NCBI RefSeq assembly: GCF_008974245.1
Contig: NZ_BBZI01000011.1
Span: 197,570-261,569, forward strand
Reading direction: 5' to 3'
From: Streptomyces abyssomicinicus
GTDB lineage: Bacteria; Actinomycetota; Actinomycetes; Streptomycetales; Streptomycetaceae
DNA length: 64,000 nucleotides
Part shown: in pieces, positions 60,956 through 64,000 of the stretch
Layout: the number at the start of each line of letters is the position of its first letter
Numbering within the stretch: position 1 is the first letter of the stretch
Made by a program: the position numbers and the translations under genes
The notes under the pieces: model-generated
What the model was told of the DNA's origin: nothing
The model's input: only the letters and a program-made list of their open reading frames with translations
Database searches by the model: none

Positions 60956-62455
60956 TCAGCGGGCCGCCCCGGAGGTGCCCAGCCAGCCGGCCAGCTTGCC
61001 GCCCCGGGCCACCGCACGAAGCCGGCGCTCGGTGGCGTCCTGCACCTGGTCGGTGGCGACCACCAGCAGCTCGTCGCCCCGCTGGAGCACGGTCGACGGC
61101 GCCGGCACGAACGAGGCGTCGTTCCTGACCACCAGGGTCACCGAGGAGCCCTCCGGCAGCCGCAGCTCGCCCACCTCGACGCCGTGCATCCGGGAGTCCC
61201 TGTCCACGGTCAGCGACAGCAGGTGCCCGCGCAGCCGCTCCAGTGGCGCCGACTCGATGCCCAGGTCAGCCGCCTCGTTGTCGTCGCCCAGGCGCAGCTT
61301 CCGGGCCAGCCAGGGCAGCGTCGGCCCCTGGATCAGCGTGTAGACCACGACCAGCACGAAGACGATGTTGAAGATGCGGCGGCTGCCCTCCACCCCGCTC
61401 ACCATCGGAATGGTCGCCAGGATGATCGGCACCGCGCCGCGCAGACCGGCCCACGACATCAGGGTCTGCTGCCGCCAGGGCGTCCGGAACGGTGTCAGGC
61501 AGGCGAAGACGCTCAGCGGCCGCGCCACCATCGTCAGGACCAGGCCGATCACCAGCGCGGGAAGGATGTCGTCGCCCAGCTCACGCGGGTTGACCAGCAG
61601 GCCGAGCAGCACGAACATGCCGATCTGCGCGATCCAGCCGAGCCCGTCCGCGAACCCGCGGGTGGCCGGATGGTGCGGCAGCCGGGCGTTGCCCAGCACC
61701 ATGGAGGCCAGGTAGACGGCGAGGAAGCCGCTGCCGTGCGCGATCGCGCCGGCCGCGTAGGCCGTCACCGCCATCGCCATCACGGCGATCGGGTAGAGGC
61801 CGGAGGCGGGCAGCGCCACCCGGCGCAGACCCCAGGCGCCCAGCCAGCCGACCGCGAGGCCCACCGCCGCGCCGATCGCCAGCTCCATCGCCATCTCGGC
61901 GAGCAGCAGGTACCAGTGCTCGACCGGGCCGGCCGTGGAGAAGGAGACGACCAGGATGACCACCGGGGCGTCGTTGAAGCCCGACTCGGCCTCCAGCGTG
62001 CCGGTGATGCGTGACGGCAGGGGGATCCGGCGCAGCACCGAGAAGACCGCCGCCGCGTCGGTGGAGGAGACCACCGCGCCCACGATCAGCGCCTGCCGCC
62101 ACTCCAGCCCGGCCAGGTAGTGCGCGCCGGCGGCGGTCACCGCGACGCTCACCGCGACACCGGCCGAGGCCAGCACGGAGGCGGACGGCAGCACCGGCTT
62201 GATCTGGCTCCACTTGGTGCCGAGTCCGCCCTCGGCGAGGATCACGACCAGGGCGGCGTAGCCGATGACCTGGGTCAGCGCGGCGTTGTCGAACTCGATG
62301 CCCGCGATCCCGTCGGAGCCCAGCGCGATGCCGATCCCGAGATAGATCAGGAGGCTGGGCAGTCCGCTGCGCGAGGACACCCGCACGGCGGCCACCGCCA
62401 CCAGGAGGACGAGCGAGGCGCCGAGCAGAAGCTGGTTGAGGTGGTCGACAGTCAG
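60956..62455 (-). CDS. Potassium/proton antiporter (CPA2/NhaP2-type) with RCK_C domain, CTG start
   Basis: The protein has 499 residues with 12-13 helices. Motifs are PSLLIYLGIGIALGSDGI, VVSSTDAAAVFSVLRR and ESGFNDAPVVILVV, which hold the acidic residues of cation/proton antiporters. A C-terminal RCK_C/TrkA-C domain (HGVEVGELRLPEGSSVTLVVRNDASFVPAP, then GDELLVVAT) suggests nucleotide control. No ATG, GTG or TTG begins the conserved protein. The codon for its first residue (homologues start TVHHL or TVDHL) is CTG 62455, with GGAAGG 6 bases upstream. The alternative ATG at 62590 would add repeat-derived residues. Confidence 0.88.
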   Translation of the reverse strand: MTVDHLNQLLLGASLVLLVAVAAVRVSSRSGLPSLLIYLGIGIALGSDGIAGIEFDNAALTQVIGYAALVVILAEGGLGTKWSQIKPVLPSASVLASAGVAVSVAVTAAGAHYLAGLEWRQALIVGAVVSSTDAAAVFSVLRRIPLPSRITGTLEAESGFNDAPVVILVVSFSTAGPVEHWYLLLAEMAMELAIGAAVGLAVGWLGAWGLRRVALPASGLYPIAVMAMAVTAYAAGAIAHGSGFLAVYLASMVLGNARLPHHPATRGFADGLGWIAQIGMFVLLGLLVNPRELGDDILPALVIGLVLTMVARPLSVFACLTPFRTPWRQQTLMSWAGLRGAVPIILATIPMVSGVEGSRRIFNIVFVLVVVYTLIQGPTLPWLARKLRLGDDNEAADLGIESAPLERLRGHLLSLTVDRDSRMHGVEVGELRLPEGSSVTLVVRNDASFVPAPSTVLQRGDELLVVATDQVQDATERRLRAVARGGKLAGWLGTSGAAR

Positions 62456-62469
62456 TGGCGGCCTTCCCT

Positions 62470-62625
62470 TCCTCCGAAGTGCTGCGGACGAGGTGCTGCG
62501 GACGAGGTGCTGCGGACAAGCTCCTGCGGACAAGCTGCTGGGAACGAGATGCTGCGGACGAAGTGCCGCGAACGGGTCCCGCGAACGCATCGCTGAGAAC
62601 GAGGTGCCGCGAACGGGCGAGTCTT
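62470..62625. repeat. About ten tandem 13-14 bp repeats (GAGGTGCTGCGGAC)
   Basis: Units such as GAGGTGCTGCGGAC and drifted forms (AAGCTCCTGCGGAC, GAAGTGCCGCGAAC) run head to tail directly upstream of the antiporter start. The period of 14 is not a multiple of three, so it is non-coding. It lies in the divergent promoter region shared with the penicillin acylase gene. Confidence 0.8.
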
Positions 62626-62891
62626 CGTCAAGTCTTTCGTTACCTTACCTAACTCTTGACGCTTTCTTGACGCGGTTCTTGTACTTCGGAACGCTCCGGC
62701 GGTTCCGGCCGGGCGCCGCACCGGGACGAAGCGGACACCTGCTCGCCTGATGCCACGGCTTCACAGACGCCGCGTCAAGCCGCCGCGCCCCGTACGCCTA
62801 TCGTTGCTCCAGCGCGACGACGGGCTACGCCGCCGCGCCAGAACTGACCACCGCCCGCCCCGCCGCTCGCGTGAGGACAGCAAGGACAGCG

Positions 62892-64000
62892 ATGCCCCCC
62901 AACACCACCGCCTCTTCCGGTCAGCAGCCCGGCAAGTCCGGCAGGAAGAAGGGGCGCAAAGCCCGACTCCTGGTCCTCCTCGTCGTCCTGGCGCTCATAG
63001 GCGGCCTGGTCTACGGCGGGTTCTGGACGGTCAGCACCGTCCGTGCCTCGTTTCCGCAGACCAGTGGGTCGCTGACCCTCAAGGGCCTGTCCGGCCCGGT
63101 GGAGGTCCGGCGCGACGGCCAGGGCGTGCCCCACGTCTACGCCGACTCCGAGGAAGACCTGTTCATGGCGCAGGGCTTCGTCCAGGCGCAGGACCGGTTC
63201 TACGAGATGGACGTCCGCCGCCACCTGACCGCGGGCCGGCTCTCGGAGATGTTCGGCGAGAGCCAGGTCTCGACCGACGAGTTCCTGCGCACCCTCGGCT
63301 GGCGCCGGGTCGCGCAGCAGGAGTACGACAAGAAGCTGTCGGACTCGACCAAGAAGTACCTCCAGGCGTACACCAAGGGCGTCAACGCCTACCTGGACGG
63401 CAAGGAGGCCGACGAGCTCTCCCTCGAGTACGCGGCGCTGGCGCTCACCGGCGACTACGAGCCCGAGGCGTGGACCCCGGTGGACTCGGTGGCCTGGCTG
63501 AAGGCGATGGCCTGGGACCTGCGCGGCAACATGCAGGACGAGATCGACCGCTCGCTGATGACCAGCCGGCTGGACGCCGACCAGATCGCCGACCTGTACC
63601 CCGGCTACCCGTTCGCGCGGAACAAGCCGATCGTCCAGGAGGGCGCCTACTCCGAGCTCACCGGCACCTGGGACCAGAAGGCGACGGCGGCCCCGCAGGG
63701 GCAGGGCGGCACCGCCGCCGGCCTGGCGGGCGTCCCGGCCGGGGACGCGGCGGGGCTGCAGAGCCAGCTCGCCGGGCTCTACGGCGCGCTCGACGACCTG
63801 CCCACCGCGGTCGGCGTCAACGGCAACGGCATCGGCTCCAACTCCTGGGTGATCGCCGGCACGCACACGGTGAGCGGCGCCCCGCTGCTGGCCAACGACC
63901 CGCACCTGTCGCCCGCGCTGCCCTCGGTCTGGTACCAGATGGGCCTGCACTGCCGCACCGTCTCCGACACGTGCCGCTACGACGTCTCCGGCTACACCTT
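62892..64000 (+). CDS. Penicillin acylase family protein, N-terminal part (cut by window end)
   Basis: The open frame starts at ATG 62892 with AAGGA upstream and runs off the right edge (369 codons seen). A basic N-terminus and one hydrophobic segment (RLLVLLVVLALIGGLVYGGFW) act as signal or anchor. The alpha subunit follows (VEVRRDGQGVPHVYADSEEDLFMAQGFVQAQDRFYEMDVRRH). The self-processing site GIGSNSWVIAG carries the N-terminal nucleophile Ser316. Family members hydrolyse penicillins, acyl-homoserine lactones or lipopeptide acyl chains. The substrate is unknown here. Confidence 0.92.
   Translation, partial: MPPNTTASSGQQPGKSGRKKGRKARLLVLLVVLALIGGLVYGGFWTVSTVRASFPQTSGSLTLKGLSGPVEVRRDGQGVPHVYADSEEDLFMAQGFVQAQDRFYEMDVRRHLTAGRLSEMFGESQVSTDEFLRTLGWRRVAQQEYDKKLSDSTKKYLQAYTKGVNAYLDGKEADELSLEYAALALTGDYEPEAWTPVDSVAWLKAMAWDLRGNMQDEIDRSLMTSRLDADQIADLYPGYPFARNKPIVQEGAYSELTGTWDQKATAAPQGQGGTAAGLAGVPAGDAAGLQSQLAGLYGALDDLPTAVGVNGNGIGSNSWVIAGTHTVSGAPLLANDPHLSPALPSVWYQMGLHCRTVSDTCRYDVSGYT

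Noticed and set aside
1..64000. Secondary-metabolite cluster or phage-defence system
   Set aside because: No PKS, NRPS, terpene, lanthipeptide, restriction or defence genes were seen; the transporters and regulators are scattered and paired locally.

Overview
The window is a piece of a Streptomyces chromosome. Support comes from the very high G+C with strongly GC-biased third codon positions, frequent GTG starts, and many genes typical of or restricted to the genus: AfsK and KbpA, FbiC, HrdD, a GPP34-family protein, a DUF397/XRE pair and a DUF6227-type protein. It holds about 56 credible genes, one tRNA gene and several repeat arrays. No biosynthetic cluster, CRISPR array, rRNA or intact insertion sequence is visible.

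Left third (1-32 kb): core genes in an order I recall from the SCO4400-SCO4444 part of S. coelicolor. It contains purU; an ECF sigma factor overlapping a zinc-finger anti-sigma-like protein; a STAS antagonist and an HATPase regulator; a GlxA-type AraC regulator divergent from an MFS exporter; a flavin monooxygenase; a TetR gene divergent from kbpA-afsK; fbiC (coenzyme F420 deazaflavin synthesis); a secreted LamG protein; a degenerate ADP-ribosylglycohydrolase; the DUF397/XRE pair; GPP34; a D,D-carboxypeptidase with a huge acidic cytoplasmic tail; a polytopic membrane protein; a MerR regulator; and a glutathione peroxidase. afsR and afsS, which neighbour afsK in S. coelicolor, are not between afsK and fbiC here.

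Middle (32-47 kb): accessory genes, mostly in regulator/effector pairs. They include a membrane-linked winged-helix protein, a DUF1206 protein, a secreted His/Pro-rich metallophosphoesterase, a cupin, an MFS and an EamA transporter, TetR and Lrp regulators, a zinc-dependent dehydrogenase and acetyltransferases. The section ends at tRNA-Arg(CCU). There a 41-bp partial copy of the tRNA 3' half lies about 1.1 kb from the intact gene and brackets a transposase remnant and a toxin-antitoxin pair. The toxin reading frame has an amber codon at position 5.

Right third (47-64 kb): a five-gene ABC importer operon of the nickel/peptide class, preceded by a palindrome matching the core of a Nur (nickel repressor) box; an M6 metalloprotease; hrdD with a textbook SigR promoter; a GNAT acetyltransferase; a LigB-type dioxygenase; a DUF6227 protein; a SAF-domain pilus-type protein; methylthioadenosine phosphorylase; an FmdB zinc ribbon; a K+/H+ antiporter whose best start codon is CTG; and the start of a penicillin acylase. 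I associate this block with the SCO31xx-SCO32xx region of S. coelicolor, so the middle section probably spans a rearrangement junction relative to that species.
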